A stretch of DNA of 64,000 nt, from the NCBI RefSeq assembly GCF_003234935.1, contig NZ_QKSB01000001.1, forward strand, positions 434,001 to 498,000, written 5' to 3'. The stretch's first letter is position 1. Each line of letters begins with the position of its first letter. Shown here piece after piece: positions 8,801-16,447 of this stretch. The position numbers and the translations under genes were made by a program. This DNA is from Putridiphycobacter roseus. Its GTDB lineage: Bacteria; Bacteroidota; Bacteroidia; Flavobacteriales_D; Crocinitomicaceae. The notes beneath the pieces were generated by a model. That model ran no database searches. It saw only the letters and a list, made by a program, of their open reading frames with translations, and was not told the DNA's origin.

Positions 8801-9399
8801 GTACCATTATTTACATTGAACATAGTAACAGGGGTGGTAGTACCCGGTAATAAAGCAATATTTTCACCTCCATTACTGTAGGGACCAGCTATTCCTGGTC
8901 CACTTAAAAAGAAAGCAAAACCATCATTAATACCTAAAGAAAATTCATGCCATTCTTCAGAGGCAAAAATAAATTTAAACTCCAAGGAATCTCCAATCGG
9001 CACAAAATCGAATTCTAAAATAGCTTCATTATTATAAGTACTATTGCTAATGGCATCTAAATCTGCATCATTTGGATCAATTGCCACTCCAGTGTTATCC
9101 GTCGCACTACCCGAATTATTCGGGCCCACTGCCAATGCAGCATTTCCAGTAGCCAATATTAATCCACTTCCAATTGGAAAAGTAGTACCTACAGCCGAGA
9201 AAAATCCAATTTGCGGTTGTGCAACTTGTGCCAATGCAGTACTGGCGTTAAATTCCACATTTGACACAGTAATCCCCGTGCCAGCCAACACATTGGTCAC
9301 CAACTGTTGGGGTGTTTGGGTGCTTGTCACATTTATTTGTGAGACAGCGGATACCATTATACAAAGGAATAAAAATAGAGTGAGTAAGTTTTTAATCAT
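5845..9399 (-). CDS. secreted adhesin-like protein: choice-of-anchor L, SprB-type repeats, T9SS type B sorting domain
   Basis: A 1184-residue surface protein. ATG at 9399 is preferred: the frame can be extended 5 codons to a TTG, but MIKNLLTLFLFLCIMVSAVSQ is a complete signal peptide. Order: choice-of-anchor L domain (about 25-270; TPQQLVTNVLAGTGITVSNV, FASEEWHEF, GPCVNCQYLVDNTGGLDVQYDG), a Calx-beta-like segment (about 280-390), several PKD/Ig-like units, then SprB-type repeats around 640-900 (CFGNANGSISVAVLGGTGPY...VTDANGCQGSG; CYGIDNGSVDITG). It ends in a type B sorting domain (LPNVFTPGAFPNNTFFFPNE, VFNRYGIEVYRF, WDGTHFKSGKVCTEGVYFY). Such proteins cross the outer membrane by T9SS and stay on the surface or in the medium. 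Adhesion or gliding is an inference. Confidence 0.93.
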   Translation of the reverse strand: MIKNLLTLFLFLCIMVSAVSQINVTSTQTPQQLVTNVLAGTGITVSNVEFNASTALAQVAQPQIGFFSAVGTTFPIGSGLILATGNAALAVGPNNSGSATDNTGVAIDPNDADLDAISNSTYNNEAILEFDFVPIGDSLEFKFIFASEEWHEFSLGINDGFAFFLSGPGIAGPYSNGGENIALLPGTTTPVTMFNVNNGTSNTGPCVNCQYLVDNTGGLDVQYDGHTVVLTAAATVQCGQTYHIKIAIGDASDQALDSGVFLEASSFSSPLPQVSVLPIDENGDLILDGVLPEGCIDAGLLLIKPEGYTDSIYTMSLTIGGTAINGTDYTSLNNSYVIPVGVDTISITIAAFLDGLVEGNETLIIGTYFLSPCGDTINIVDTLTIVDIAPDYNILTEDLIIECPTDSTLIVIGTDGGIPNIDFDWLNSNEINDSIWVPTSMPGINYYPVLATDYCGITALDSVKVTVNAIPQANIYFIADSIFTCVGVNGVNLAVDSVSNAYDPTAITYNWTPVAGTQSSINVFPTAAQNWYYLNVFDGCSNLLDSVFVQVDTAAVDSVVIVAALGCPGQTASGGSVTVYPNAVNWTYTLIGNGITTGPQAGNVFNNLVGNLGYNLVAMDPDGCIFDENILVPQVNSTLTATFDNSALKGVSCAGGNDGEAAIVNINGGVNQPTNGPYNVVWNHNNGTVINGGVAVFNGNASVNTLFGGSWQVLVVEQNSGCAWSHLFEVTDPAPLQVNVTPNNPQCFGNANGSISVAVLGGTGPYLIDIFDAQGNNLSNGANVANALIAGTYAYTVTDANGCQGSGTVDLVEPEPISVTYNKTDILCYGIDNGSVDITGVINAAGNTDEIQFYWTPSTDGRDGYGKISQSNMGPGEYQIVIIDANGCSKDVVIKIKDTTEIVLSLNTTAAFCRTAGYQSGNGVVYGTAEGGAGNYSYVWENLTTGQTSSFTTWAGRSPGDYELTVTDNNGCVQSDTVYLDSLNPKGDFTVTSDAFLNPTIYEGTEDVTVKLTNLSTHFSDPNNPLSDTIFQWNLYTNSIDDGKWFFTYDLKDKVDTTYKGEEVYQVCLVAKNYNDCVDTTCKAIIVHKAPKLDLPNVFTPGAFPNNTFFFPNEGLETLEAIVFNRYGIEVYRFTSPNDAWDGTHFKSGKVCTEGVYFYTYKAAATNGDTFEGKGTVTLIHAKK

Positions 9400-9492
9400 A
9401 ATACTTAGATTCAATACTAAAAAGACGTTATTAATAATTTTAAAGTTGCATCATTTTATTAGATAAAAAATATTACAATTCGAAACATTTAG

Positions 9493-9500
9493 TATTTTTG
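9493..9500 (+). promoter_or_regulatory. putative -7 box of the M20 dipeptidase gene
   Basis: TATTTTTG (TAnnTTTG) 17 bases upstream of the ATG at 9518, in the divergent gap between the adhesin and dipeptidase genes. No well-spaced -33 TTG is seen. Confidence 0.4.
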
Positions 9501-9517
9501 AAAAATAAGTAAAAATT

Positions 9518-10906
9518 ATGGAATCAACATTAGCATATATCAAAGATAATCAGACCAAATTTATCAATCAATTAATTGAACTTTTAAAAATACCATCCGT
9601 TAGTGCTGATCCAGCATATACTAAAGATGTAAGAAAAACAGCTGAATTATTAGCCAAGGAGTTTAATGATTTAGGATTAGATGAAGTAGCGGTCATTGAC
9701 ACTGCTGGACATCCAATTGTATATGCAGAAAAAATAATTGACCCTAACTTACCAACGGTATTAGTGTACGGTCATTATGATGTACAACCTGCGGACCCTA
9801 TTGACTTGTGGACATCAGGTCCTTTTGAACCTGTAATTAAGAAAACGGAAATACACCCAGAGGGCGCAATTTTTGCTCGTGGCGCTTGTGACGACAAAGG
9901 ACAAATGTATATGCATGTAAAAGCGGTAGAAGCTATGATCGCCACCAACACCTTAGCCTGTAATGTCAAATTAATGATAGAAGGAGAAGAAGAGGTTGGT
10001 TCTGCAAATTTAGAAACTTTTATTCGCGGACATAAAGAAAAATTGGCTGCAGATGTAATATTAGTTTCAGATACTGGAATGATATCATTAGATACGCCAT
10101 CAATTACCACAGGATTAAGAGGATTAAGTTATGTTGAAGTTGAAGTAACAGGTCCAAATCGTGATTTACATTCTGGATTATATGGAGGAGCAGTGGCAAA
10201 CCCAATCAATATTTTATGTAAAATGATTGCTAGTTTACACGACGAAAACAACCACATTACCATTCCTGAATTTTACGACAAGGTAGTGGATTTATCGGAT
10301 GAGGAAAGAGCCGAAATGGCAAAAGCACCTTATTCTGAAGCAGCATATAAAAAAGCACTGGATATTAAGGCAACTTATGGCGAAAAAGGATACTCTACAA
10401 ACGAGAGAGGATCTATTCGTCCAACATTAGATGTCAATGGTATTTGGGGTGGTTATACAGGAGAAGGCGCTAAAACAGTTATCGCTTCAAAAGCATATGC
10501 GAAAATTTCTATGCGCTTAGTCCCGCACCAAAGTCCAGAAGAAATTACTGCCATTTTCCAAAAACACTTTGAAGCTATTGCTCCAGAAAGTGTAACCGTT
10601 AAAGTAACACCACACCATGGTGGACAACCTTCGGTAACAGAAATTGATTCCATTGAATATGAAGCAGCGAGTAATGCATTAGCAGAAAGTTTTGGAAAAA
10701 GACCGATTCCAGTGCGTAGTGGTGGATCAATTCCAATTGTAGCTATGTTTGAACAAGTACTTGGCTTAAAAACCATTTTATTAGGATTTGGTTTAGATTC
10801 AGATGCGATTCACTCCCCAAATGAACATTATGGCATTAAAAATTTCAACAAAGGCATTGAAACTATTCCATTATTTTACAAGCATTATGCTGCTCTAAAA
10901 AAATAA
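9518..10906 (+). CDS. M20 family dipeptidase
   Basis: A 462-residue metallopeptidase of the CNDP/PepV-like M20 dipeptidases, which split dipeptides with two zinc ions. Metal and catalytic motifs are in order: GHYDVQPADP (H86, D88), ARGACDDKGQMY (about 119-129), EGEEEVGS (about 156; general base and metal ligand), SDTGM (about 187) and the last metal histidine in DAIHSPNEHYG (about 432). The dimerisation/lid domain occupies about 200-350 (GLYGGAVANPINILC, the conserved LRGLSYVEVEV and DLHSGLYGG). No signal peptide, so it is cytosolic. It begins a tightly spaced run with the next three genes (gaps of 4, 11 and 6 bases). Confidence 0.95.
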   Translation: MESTLAYIKDNQTKFINQLIELLKIPSVSADPAYTKDVRKTAELLAKEFNDLGLDEVAVIDTAGHPIVYAEKIIDPNLPTVLVYGHYDVQPADPIDLWTSGPFEPVIKKTEIHPEGAIFARGACDDKGQMYMHVKAVEAMIATNTLACNVKLMIEGEEEVGSANLETFIRGHKEKLAADVILVSDTGMISLDTPSITTGLRGLSYVEVEVTGPNRDLHSGLYGGAVANPINILCKMIASLHDENNHITIPEFYDKVVDLSDEERAEMAKAPYSEAAYKKALDIKATYGEKGYSTNERGSIRPTLDVNGIWGGYTGEGAKTVIASKAYAKISMRLVPHQSPEEITAIFQKHFEAIAPESVTVKVTPHHGGQPSVTEIDSIEYEAASNALAESFGKRPIPVRSGGSIPIVAMFEQVLGLKTILLGFGLDSDAIHSPNEHYGIKNFNKGIETIPLFYKHYAALKK

Positions 10907-10910
10907 GTAG

Positions 10911-11387
10911 ATGAAATGGTATTTCTGGTTATGTTTTAATTTTTTTATCACGTTTAATTCTTTCAGTTCTTTCTGGTATAAAGATTTAGAATTTTTAGCA
11001 ATTGAAAACTTTTCAGTCGCAAAAGGAGAAGATAAAATTGCCATATCGTTTGATTATGTAATTAACAACTTAAATTGGTACAATATAACGATTAAGCCTT
11101 CTGTATTAAACTTAAATATTGCCGATACGGATTGCGGAGAAGTATTGGTTTTAGATAAAATTAATATTAAAAGAAAGACAAAAGGCGCTTATAAATTTAC
11201 CTTAATTGGGGAAACCAGCAACTTTTTAAAAAGCGGATTTTCTTCCATTTGGACCATGCTTTCAAAGGGAGAAATTGATTTCATTTTAAAAGGAGATTTG
11301 AAAGCCGGTGTTTTTGGGATGACCAAAAAATGGAAAATGGAATATATATATAAAATGACATGGAATGAATTCATGTCATTTTTTTAA
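10911..11387 (+). CDS. hypothetical LEA14-like exported protein
   Basis: A 158-residue protein with a hydrophobic, Phe-rich N-terminus (about 1-23) that could be a signal peptide or membrane anchor. The rest is predicted beta-rich: VAKGEDKIAISFDYVINNLNW, IKPSVLNLNIADTDCGEV, KGAYKFTLIGE, KGEIDFILKGDLKAG. The alternation NLNWYNITIKPSVLNLNI and the layout recall late-embryogenesis-abundant type 2 (LEA14/WHy) domains, but the match is weak and I would not name it. It sits 4 bases after the dipeptidase and 11 before ddl, so it is probably co-transcribed with them. Confidence 0.8.
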   Translation: MKWYFWLCFNFFITFNSFSSFWYKDLEFLAIENFSVAKGEDKIAISFDYVINNLNWYNITIKPSVLNLNIADTDCGEVLVLDKINIKRKTKGAYKFTLIGETSNFLKSGFSSIWTMLSKGEIDFILKGDLKAGVFGMTKKWKMEYIYKMTWNEFMSFF

Positions 11388-11398
11388 AGGAAATAAAA

Positions 11399-12367
11399 AT
11401 GAAAAAGCGGATAGCTGTTATTTTTGGTGGTTACAGTAGTGAGGCAATCATTGCAAAAAAAAGTGCCAAGACTATATTTGATAATATAGACACTGATTTG
11501 TACGACCCATATTTGGTAGAAGTTACCAGAGACCATTGGCAAGTGCACATTCGAGGTGGCGTTGTAAAATTAGATAGGAGCGATTTTACTTACCATTTAG
11601 AAGATAAAACCCAGAGATTTGACTTAGCATTTATTACCATTCATGGTACGCCTGGAGAAGACGGTAAATTACAAGCCTATTTCGACATGATTGAATTACC
11701 CTATGTCAATTCTGGTTGCTTTGCTTCATCCTTAACTTTTAACAAATGGGCATGTAATGCTTTTTTAAGAGAATTTGGTATCCATACTGCTAAGGCAATA
11801 TTATTAAGAAATTCAAATGAAATACATCCCATACAAATTGCGGATGAATTGGGTTTCCCATGCTTTGTTAAACCAAATGATGGTGGCTCAAGCTTTGGCA
11901 TCTCTAAAGTCAAAACATTGATGGAAATGCCTATAGCCATTGAAAAAGCTTTTAAAGAGGGTAAAGAGGTAGTTATTGAATCCTTTATCAAAGGAAGAGA
12001 GCTAACATGTGGACTCTATTTCAATGGTAAAGAAGTAATTGCTCTTCCGATCACTGAGATAATTTCTGAAAATGAATTCTTTGATTTTGAAGCTAAATAT
12101 GAAGGAAAGTCTCAAGAAATTACGCCTGCCGAGGTATCTTTTGAAATGTCGGACTTAATCAAAACAAAATCAAAAGATATTTATAAACGAATTGGATTGA
12201 GAGGTTTGGCTAGAATTGACTATCTTGTAACAGCGGAAGATGAAATTTATTTAATTGAAGTAAATACAACGCCTGGTATGTCTGCAGAAAGTTTAATTCC
12301 ACAACAGGTGGTAAGCGCTGGTTTAAAATTAAAAAATATATTGACTGAAATAATTATACAAAATTAA
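11399..12367 (+). CDS. ddl: D-alanine--D-alanine ligase
   Basis: A 322-residue ATP-grasp enzyme that makes the D-Ala-D-Ala dipeptide for peptidoglycan in the cytosol. N-terminal IFGGYSSE corresponds to the GGxSxE substrate motif (residues 8-14). ATP-grasp parts: FVKPNDGGSSFGISKV (about 157-172), VVIESFIKGRELTCGLY (about 191-207), and the C-terminal metal-binding EVNTTPGMSAESLIPQQ (about 286-302). In-frame ATG follows an A-rich stretch. The length is at the short end of the family (about 300-360), but no motif is missing. D-Ala-D-Ala rather than D-Ala-D-Lac specificity is assumed from the overall family resemblance. Confidence 0.95.
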   Translation: MKKRIAVIFGGYSSEAIIAKKSAKTIFDNIDTDLYDPYLVEVTRDHWQVHIRGGVVKLDRSDFTYHLEDKTQRFDLAFITIHGTPGEDGKLQAYFDMIELPYVNSGCFASSLTFNKWACNAFLREFGIHTAKAILLRNSNEIHPIQIADELGFPCFVKPNDGGSSFGISKVKTLMEMPIAIEKAFKEGKEVVIESFIKGRELTCGLYFNGKEVIALPITEIISENEFFDFEAKYEGKSQEITPAEVSFEMSDLIKTKSKDIYKRIGLRGLARIDYLVTAEDEIYLIEVNTTPGMSAESLIPQQVVSAGLKLKNILTEIIIQN

Positions 12368-12373
12368 AATATC

Positions 12374-12949
12374 TTGTTTGATTTAGTAAAAGAAAATATT
12401 AGGTTATTGGTTAACATTTCAGATGTTGATTTCGATAAATTTACGCAATATATTGAAGCCATAAAAGTTAAAAAAAGGACGAAATTACTAACCCAAGGAG
12501 AAAAGCCAACCCATATGTACTTTGTTAATGTGGGTTTGCTATACAATTATCATATTACACAAGGCGGAGAACAGAATGTTGTCCAAATTGCAAAAGAGAA
12601 CTACTGGTCGGGTGATATCTCTGGTCACAACAGTAATTTGGTTTCCAACTTTAATATTGAAGCCTTAGAGGATTCCGACTTATTACAAATCACTTTTGAG
12701 GATGTAAAATTGGCTTGTGAAAACATTCCTATTCTGGAACGGTATTTTAGGCTATTGATTCAAAATGCTTATTATCATTTATTAAATAGAATTGCTTTAA
12801 CCGATACACAGTCGGCAGAGGCCCAATATTTTAAAATCATGGAAAATAATCCAGATCTGATTTTAAGAACACCGCAAAAAATTATTGCATCTTATATTGG
12901 AATTAAACCACAATCTTTAAGTAGAATTAAGAAAAAAGCATTTTCTTAA
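12374..12949 (+). CDS. Crp/Fnr-family transcriptional regulator
   Basis: A 191-residue regulator. The frame opens with TTG at 12374, 6 bases after ddl; there is no earlier ATG, so a TTG start is likely. The N-terminal cyclic-nucleotide-binding-like beta barrel covers about 20-115 (KLLTQGEKPTHMYFVNVGLL, EDSDLLQITFEDV), followed by the long dimer helix, and the protein ends right after the HTH recognition helix (KIIASYIGIKPQSLSRIKKKAFS). This short C-terminus is typical of bacteroidetal Crp-like proteins. The canonical cAMP-contacting Arg-Ser pair is not evident, so the effector is unknown. It may be the last gene of the dipeptidase-ddl run, which ends at a strong terminator. Confidence 0.88.
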   Translation: MFDLVKENIRLLVNISDVDFDKFTQYIEAIKVKKRTKLLTQGEKPTHMYFVNVGLLYNYHITQGGEQNVVQIAKENYWSGDISGHNSNLVSNFNIEALEDSDLLQITFEDVKLACENIPILERYFRLLIQNAYYHLLNRIALTDTQSAEAQYFKIMENNPDLILRTPQKIIASYIGIKPQSLSRIKKKAFS

Positions 12950-13086
12950 CATAGGTGAATTTACAAGTCCTATTTTATCCATAATTTTGAAAATAGGTTT
13001 TATTAATAAGTGAATGAAAATTATGTCCGAAAGATTTGTCATCCTACGTTCAATTTTCATTCTAAAAAAAAAAAGTTTTAGTTTAT

Positions 13087-13118
13087 CAAAACCACTTGCT
13101 TTAGCGGGTGGTTTTTTT
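13087..13118 (+). terminator. rho-independent terminator after the Crp-family gene
   Basis: Stem ACCACTTGC / GCGGGTGGT (two G-T pairs) with a TTTA loop, followed by seven T. It lies about 140 bases past the stop at 12949. Confidence 0.85.
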
Positions 13119-13167
13119 GTTTATCAAAGCGAATGGTGATTTCAATTCACATCCCGTATTTTTTATG

Positions 13168-13175
13168 TAATTTTG
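13168..13175 (+). promoter_or_regulatory. putative -7 box that sets the start of the ChaN-like gene
   Basis: TAATTTTG followed by GG, a TAnnTTTG match 20 bases before the ATG at 13196. The longer in-frame start at 13133 would lie upstream of this promoter, which supports the shorter start. Confidence 0.5.
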
Positions 13176-13195
13176 GGCTTCTAAAAAAAACTTTT

Positions 13196-14050
13196 ATGAA
13201 ATTAATATTTGTACTTTTTTTAAGTTTAACGAGCTTTTTTACGAATGCCAAAACGATAGAGGCATTTAAAATTTATAATCAATCAGGAAAAGAAATAAGT
13301 TTTGACAAAGTATTAAAAGTCATCAAAACCAAATCTTATATCTTTTTTGGGGAATACCACAACAATGCCGTTTCTCACTGGTTAGAATTGGAGTTAACGC
13401 AACATTTATACACTTTACATCAGCAGAAATTAGTTTTAGGGGCTGAAATGTTTGAGGCCGACAATCAGTATATTTTAAACGAATATTTAAGTGGCTATAT
13501 TTCTCCAAGAAACTTTCAAAATGAAATGCGACTTTGGGAGAACTACAACACCGACTATAAGCCAATGGTTGAATTTGCCAAAGACAAGGGTTTAAAATTT
13601 ATCGCTACCAACATTCCTAGGCGTTACGCTAATATGGTTTACAAAAAGGGAATGGAGTCCCTAGACCAACTTTCAGAAATGGCAAAATCTTTTATAGCAC
13701 CTTTATCCGACTTTAAATTTGATTCCACGGTAACTTGTTATAAAGAAATGATTGAAATGGAGCACGGTGGTATTGGCATGGCAAAAGCACAAGCAATGAA
13801 AGACGCTACTATGGCTTATTTTATTTTAAAAAATGCAAATCCACAAACTGTCTTTTTACATTTTAACGGCTCTTATCACTCCAACAATTACGAAGGAATT
13901 ATCCACTATTTAAAACAAAGAGTAGATTTAGCGCAAATTGCCAATTTCACTACTGTGACTCAGGAAAACATAGACACATTAGAAAGTGAAAATATTGGCT
14001 TAGCCGATTTCATCATTTGTGTAAAATCAAACTTCACCAATACCCATTAA
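13196..14050 (+). CDS. ChaN-like heme-binding/Tiki-superfamily secreted protein
   Basis: A 284-residue protein of the ChaN (haem-regulated, Tiki/TraB-like) family. I place the start at ATG 13196, giving the clean signal peptide MKLIFVLFLSLTSFFTNAK; extension by 21 codons to 13133 would put junk before it and cross a promoter box. Family signatures: IFFGEYHNNAVSHWLELELT (about 46-65, the GExH motif), LGAEMFEADNQYILNEYLSG (about 80-100), FIATNIPRRYANMVYKKG (about 135-152), MKDATMAY (about 198) and FLHFNGSYHSNNYEGI (about 218-235). There is no lipobox cysteine, so it is probably periplasmic. It is the first gene of a run with queE (6-base gap). Confidence 0.85.
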   Translation: MKLIFVLFLSLTSFFTNAKTIEAFKIYNQSGKEISFDKVLKVIKTKSYIFFGEYHNNAVSHWLELELTQHLYTLHQQKLVLGAEMFEADNQYILNEYLSGYISPRNFQNEMRLWENYNTDYKPMVEFAKDKGLKFIATNIPRRYANMVYKKGMESLDQLSEMAKSFIAPLSDFKFDSTVTCYKEMIEMEHGGIGMAKAQAMKDATMAYFILKNANPQTVFLHFNGSYHSNNYEGIIHYLKQRVDLAQIANFTTVTQENIDTLESENIGLADFIICVKSNFTNTH

Positions 14051-14056
14051 ATTCTT

Positions 14057-14674
14057 ATGATACCTTACAATGAGTCTTTAGAAATACCCTTAATGGAATC
14101 CTTTTATTCCGTTCAAGGAGAAGGATTTCACACAGGCAGACCTGCTTTTTTCATTCGGTTTTCGGGCTGTAATGTCGGTTGTTCATGGTGTGATGTAAAA
14201 GAAAGTTGGGACGCAACCATACATCCATTGGTACAAATCGACAGTATTTTACAAGAAGTATTGGATAGTGGGACCAATTTTGTAGTCATTACGGGAGGAG
14301 AACCTACCATGTACAATTTGGCACCATTAACAGCAGCATTGAAAAAAAACAATATTGAAATTGCCATAGAAACTTCAGGTGCCTATCCTATTAATGGACA
14401 AATTGATTGGATTTGTTTATCTCCAAAGAAGTTCAAAATGCCATTGGAAGAAAACTATGCAAAAGCCAATGAATTAAAAATGATTGCCGTCAATAACCAC
14501 GATTTTAAATGGGCATTGGAATTGGATCAAAAAGTGTCTCCACAATGTAAAAGGTTTATTCAACCAGAATGGGACAAACAAGATGGTATCTTACCAAAAG
14601 TAATAGACTTTGTTAAAGAGAATATACACTGGAAAATATCCTTACAAACGCATAAAATATTAAATGTAAGATAA
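14057..14674 (+). CDS. queE: 7-carboxy-7-deazaguanine synthase
   Basis: A 205-residue radical-SAM enzyme that makes 7-carboxy-7-deazaguanine from 6-carboxytetrahydropterin in the preQ0/queuosine pathway. The iron-sulfur cluster cysteines are C38, C42 and C45 in SGCNVGCSWCD (CxxxCxxC with QueE-type spacing). N-terminal MESFYSVQGEGFHTGRPAFF and VVITGGEPTMYN (about 73-84) are QueE hallmarks, as is ETSGAYPI. Full length for the short QueE type. The other preQ0 genes (queC, queD, folE) are not in the window, so it is scattered from its pathway. It lies between the ChaN-like gene and a membrane glycosyltransferase with 6-base gaps on both sides. Confidence 0.93.
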   Translation: MIPYNESLEIPLMESFYSVQGEGFHTGRPAFFIRFSGCNVGCSWCDVKESWDATIHPLVQIDSILQEVLDSGTNFVVITGGEPTMYNLAPLTAALKKNNIEIAIETSGAYPINGQIDWICLSPKKFKMPLEENYAKANELKMIAVNNHDFKWALELDQKVSPQCKRFIQPEWDKQDGILPKVIDFVKENIHWKISLQTHKILNVR

Positions 14675-14680
14675 GCGAAC

Positions 14681-16444
14681 ATGCAGTCCAAACTAAAAAC
14701 ATATATCAATGCATTAGGATGGCTATTACTTATTTTATTTTTTTTTATCCGGCAACCAGAAAGCAAATGGGACAAGGTAATTAGTGGAGATGGCAAAAGC
14801 TATTACGCCTATTTACCTGCTGCCCTCATTTATCAAGACCTCGACTATCAATTTGTAGCCGATTACGAAGCAAAATACTATCCGCCTGACCAATCACTTT
14901 TCAAAGAATTTAGGTACGAATTTGAAGGTGAAATTGTAAACAAAACTTTTCCTGGCATTAGCCTATTATGGTTACCTTTCTTTTTAATTGCCCATTTTTT
15001 ATCCTTTATTTTCGGCTTCGAACCCGACGGATATACTATAATATATCAATACGCTATAGGTGTCGCGGCAATTTTTTATTGTTGGCTAGGCATGCAATGG
15101 TTAGCAAAATTTTTACTCAGCTATAAAATCAAACCATTTGTTATTGGACTAGTCCTTACCACCTTGCTATTTGGAACCAATATCTTTTATTACACTATAC
15201 ACGATCCTTCCCTCACCCATGTGTATAATTTCTCTATGATAAGTGGTTTTCTATACTTCTTAAGGAAATCCATTTTAAAAGATGAAAAAAAGGACTTTGT
15301 TTGGTTATTTATACTCCTTGGGTTACTCATTATAATACGTCCAATAAACCTGTTGGTATTGCTAGCGATTCCTTTTGCGGTTGACGACTGGACTATACTC
15401 GGCAATTACTTGAAGCAACTTTTTACTTCTCCCAAAAAACTTTTCTTAAGCTTTACCATTCTTGGCTTGTTTGCACTTTATCCAATCATTTGGTGGTATT
15501 CACAATCGGGTCACTTAATTGTATACTCTTACGGTGAAGAAAGTTTTGATTTTTCCAATCCACACCTTTTAAAAATGTTGTTTTCATACGAAAAAGGTTG
15601 GTTTGTATACACCCCCTTAGTATTACTTGCACTGCTTGGTATCTATTCCAACTTTAAAACAAATTGGTCCATGGGTATTTATCGTTTGTGTTTCTTTGTT
15701 TTCCTAGCCTATATATTTTCATCTTGGTGGATTTGGACATATGGTGGTTCATTCGGACAGAGGGTATTTATTGATTACTATGCCATTGTGGGTCTATTGA
15801 TGGCCGTAGGCATACAAGAACTTAATCTTAAACGTAAAAGTACAATCGTATTAATAGTTGTCGTAGGGTTGGGTATTGGTTTAAACCAAGTACAAACCTA
15901 CCAACACCGTTATGGTATTGTTCCAACTCTCGGTATGACAAAGTCCATGTATTGGTCAACTTTTTTAAAACTAAACAAGACAAAACCACCAACTAAGCTC
16001 TCAAAACCGCATCAAATTACAGCAAGCTATTCCACCGGTTTTGAAAAAAATTCAGACTGGATCACCTTAAGTCGTCAGGACAATTCCCCAGTATTCGAAG
16101 GCAATTTTGCACAATCCATTCATACTGTCCAACCTTATAGTGATGGTTATAAGGGTAAGCTAAACTGGCAAGATACTTTCGCACATATTGGCGCGCATAT
16201 TTTTACGGATAAAAAAAGCCCTGGAACAAAATTAGTTTTTGACCTTTCCGAAAATGGTCATTCTATTATTTACGAATCTATAAGTCTAGATGACTACTTG
16301 GTTCAGGATAATTGGATTGAAATTGGTTATACTTTTCATTTTCCAAAAGGGAAGGAAGGAGACTTAAAAATTTACTTTTGGCAACCCGAAAAGGGAAAAG
16401 TTACCATAGATAATTTGAACATTGAATTTGGGTTTTATCGCTAG
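14681..16444 (+). CDS. multi-pass membrane glycosyltransferase-like protein with C-terminal beta domain
   Basis: A 587-residue protein with roughly ten hydrophobic helices in the first 410 residues. Early loop residues DGKSYYAYLPAAL (about 36-48) include an Asp and aromatic pattern like the first periplasmic loop of GT-C enzymes, and the later WWIWTYGGSFGQRVFIDYY is typical of bacteroidetal GT39/DUF-type GT-C proteins. From about 440 to the end the sequence is soluble and beta-rich (YSTGFEKNSDW, FDLSENGHSIIYESISLDDY, WIEIGYTFHFP, LKIYFWQPEKGKVTIDNLNIE), which looks like a carbohydrate-binding-type sandwich on the periplasmic side. A lipid-linked sugar donor is expected from the GT-C class. 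It converges on a GT2 gene with 3 bases between stops. Confidence 0.8.
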   Translation: MQSKLKTYINALGWLLLILFFFIRQPESKWDKVISGDGKSYYAYLPAALIYQDLDYQFVADYEAKYYPPDQSLFKEFRYEFEGEIVNKTFPGISLLWLPFFLIAHFLSFIFGFEPDGYTIIYQYAIGVAAIFYCWLGMQWLAKFLLSYKIKPFVIGLVLTTLLFGTNIFYYTIHDPSLTHVYNFSMISGFLYFLRKSILKDEKKDFVWLFILLGLLIIIRPINLLVLLAIPFAVDDWTILGNYLKQLFTSPKKLFLSFTILGLFALYPIIWWYSQSGHLIVYSYGEESFDFSNPHLLKMLFSYEKGWFVYTPLVLLALLGIYSNFKTNWSMGIYRLCFFVFLAYIFSSWWIWTYGGSFGQRVFIDYYAIVGLLMAVGIQELNLKRKSTIVLIVVVGLGIGLNQVQTYQHRYGIVPTLGMTKSMYWSTFLKLNKTKPPTKLSKPHQITASYSTGFEKNSDWITLSRQDNSPVFEGNFAQSIHTVQPYSDGYKGKLNWQDTFAHIGAHIFTDKKSPGTKLVFDLSENGHSIIYESISLDDYLVQDNWIEIGYTFHFPKGKEGDLKIYFWQPEKGKVTIDNLNIEFGFYR

Positions 16445-16447
16445 GTT

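Noticed and set aside
9044..9466. 140-residue plus-strand frame opposite the adhesin gene
   Set aside because: Shadow of the large minus-strand gene; its sequence tracks the reverse of conserved codons and shows no domain.
13133..13195. 21-codon N-terminal extension of the ChaN-like gene
   Set aside because: It spans a -7 promoter box and hides a clean signal peptide at MKLIFV.
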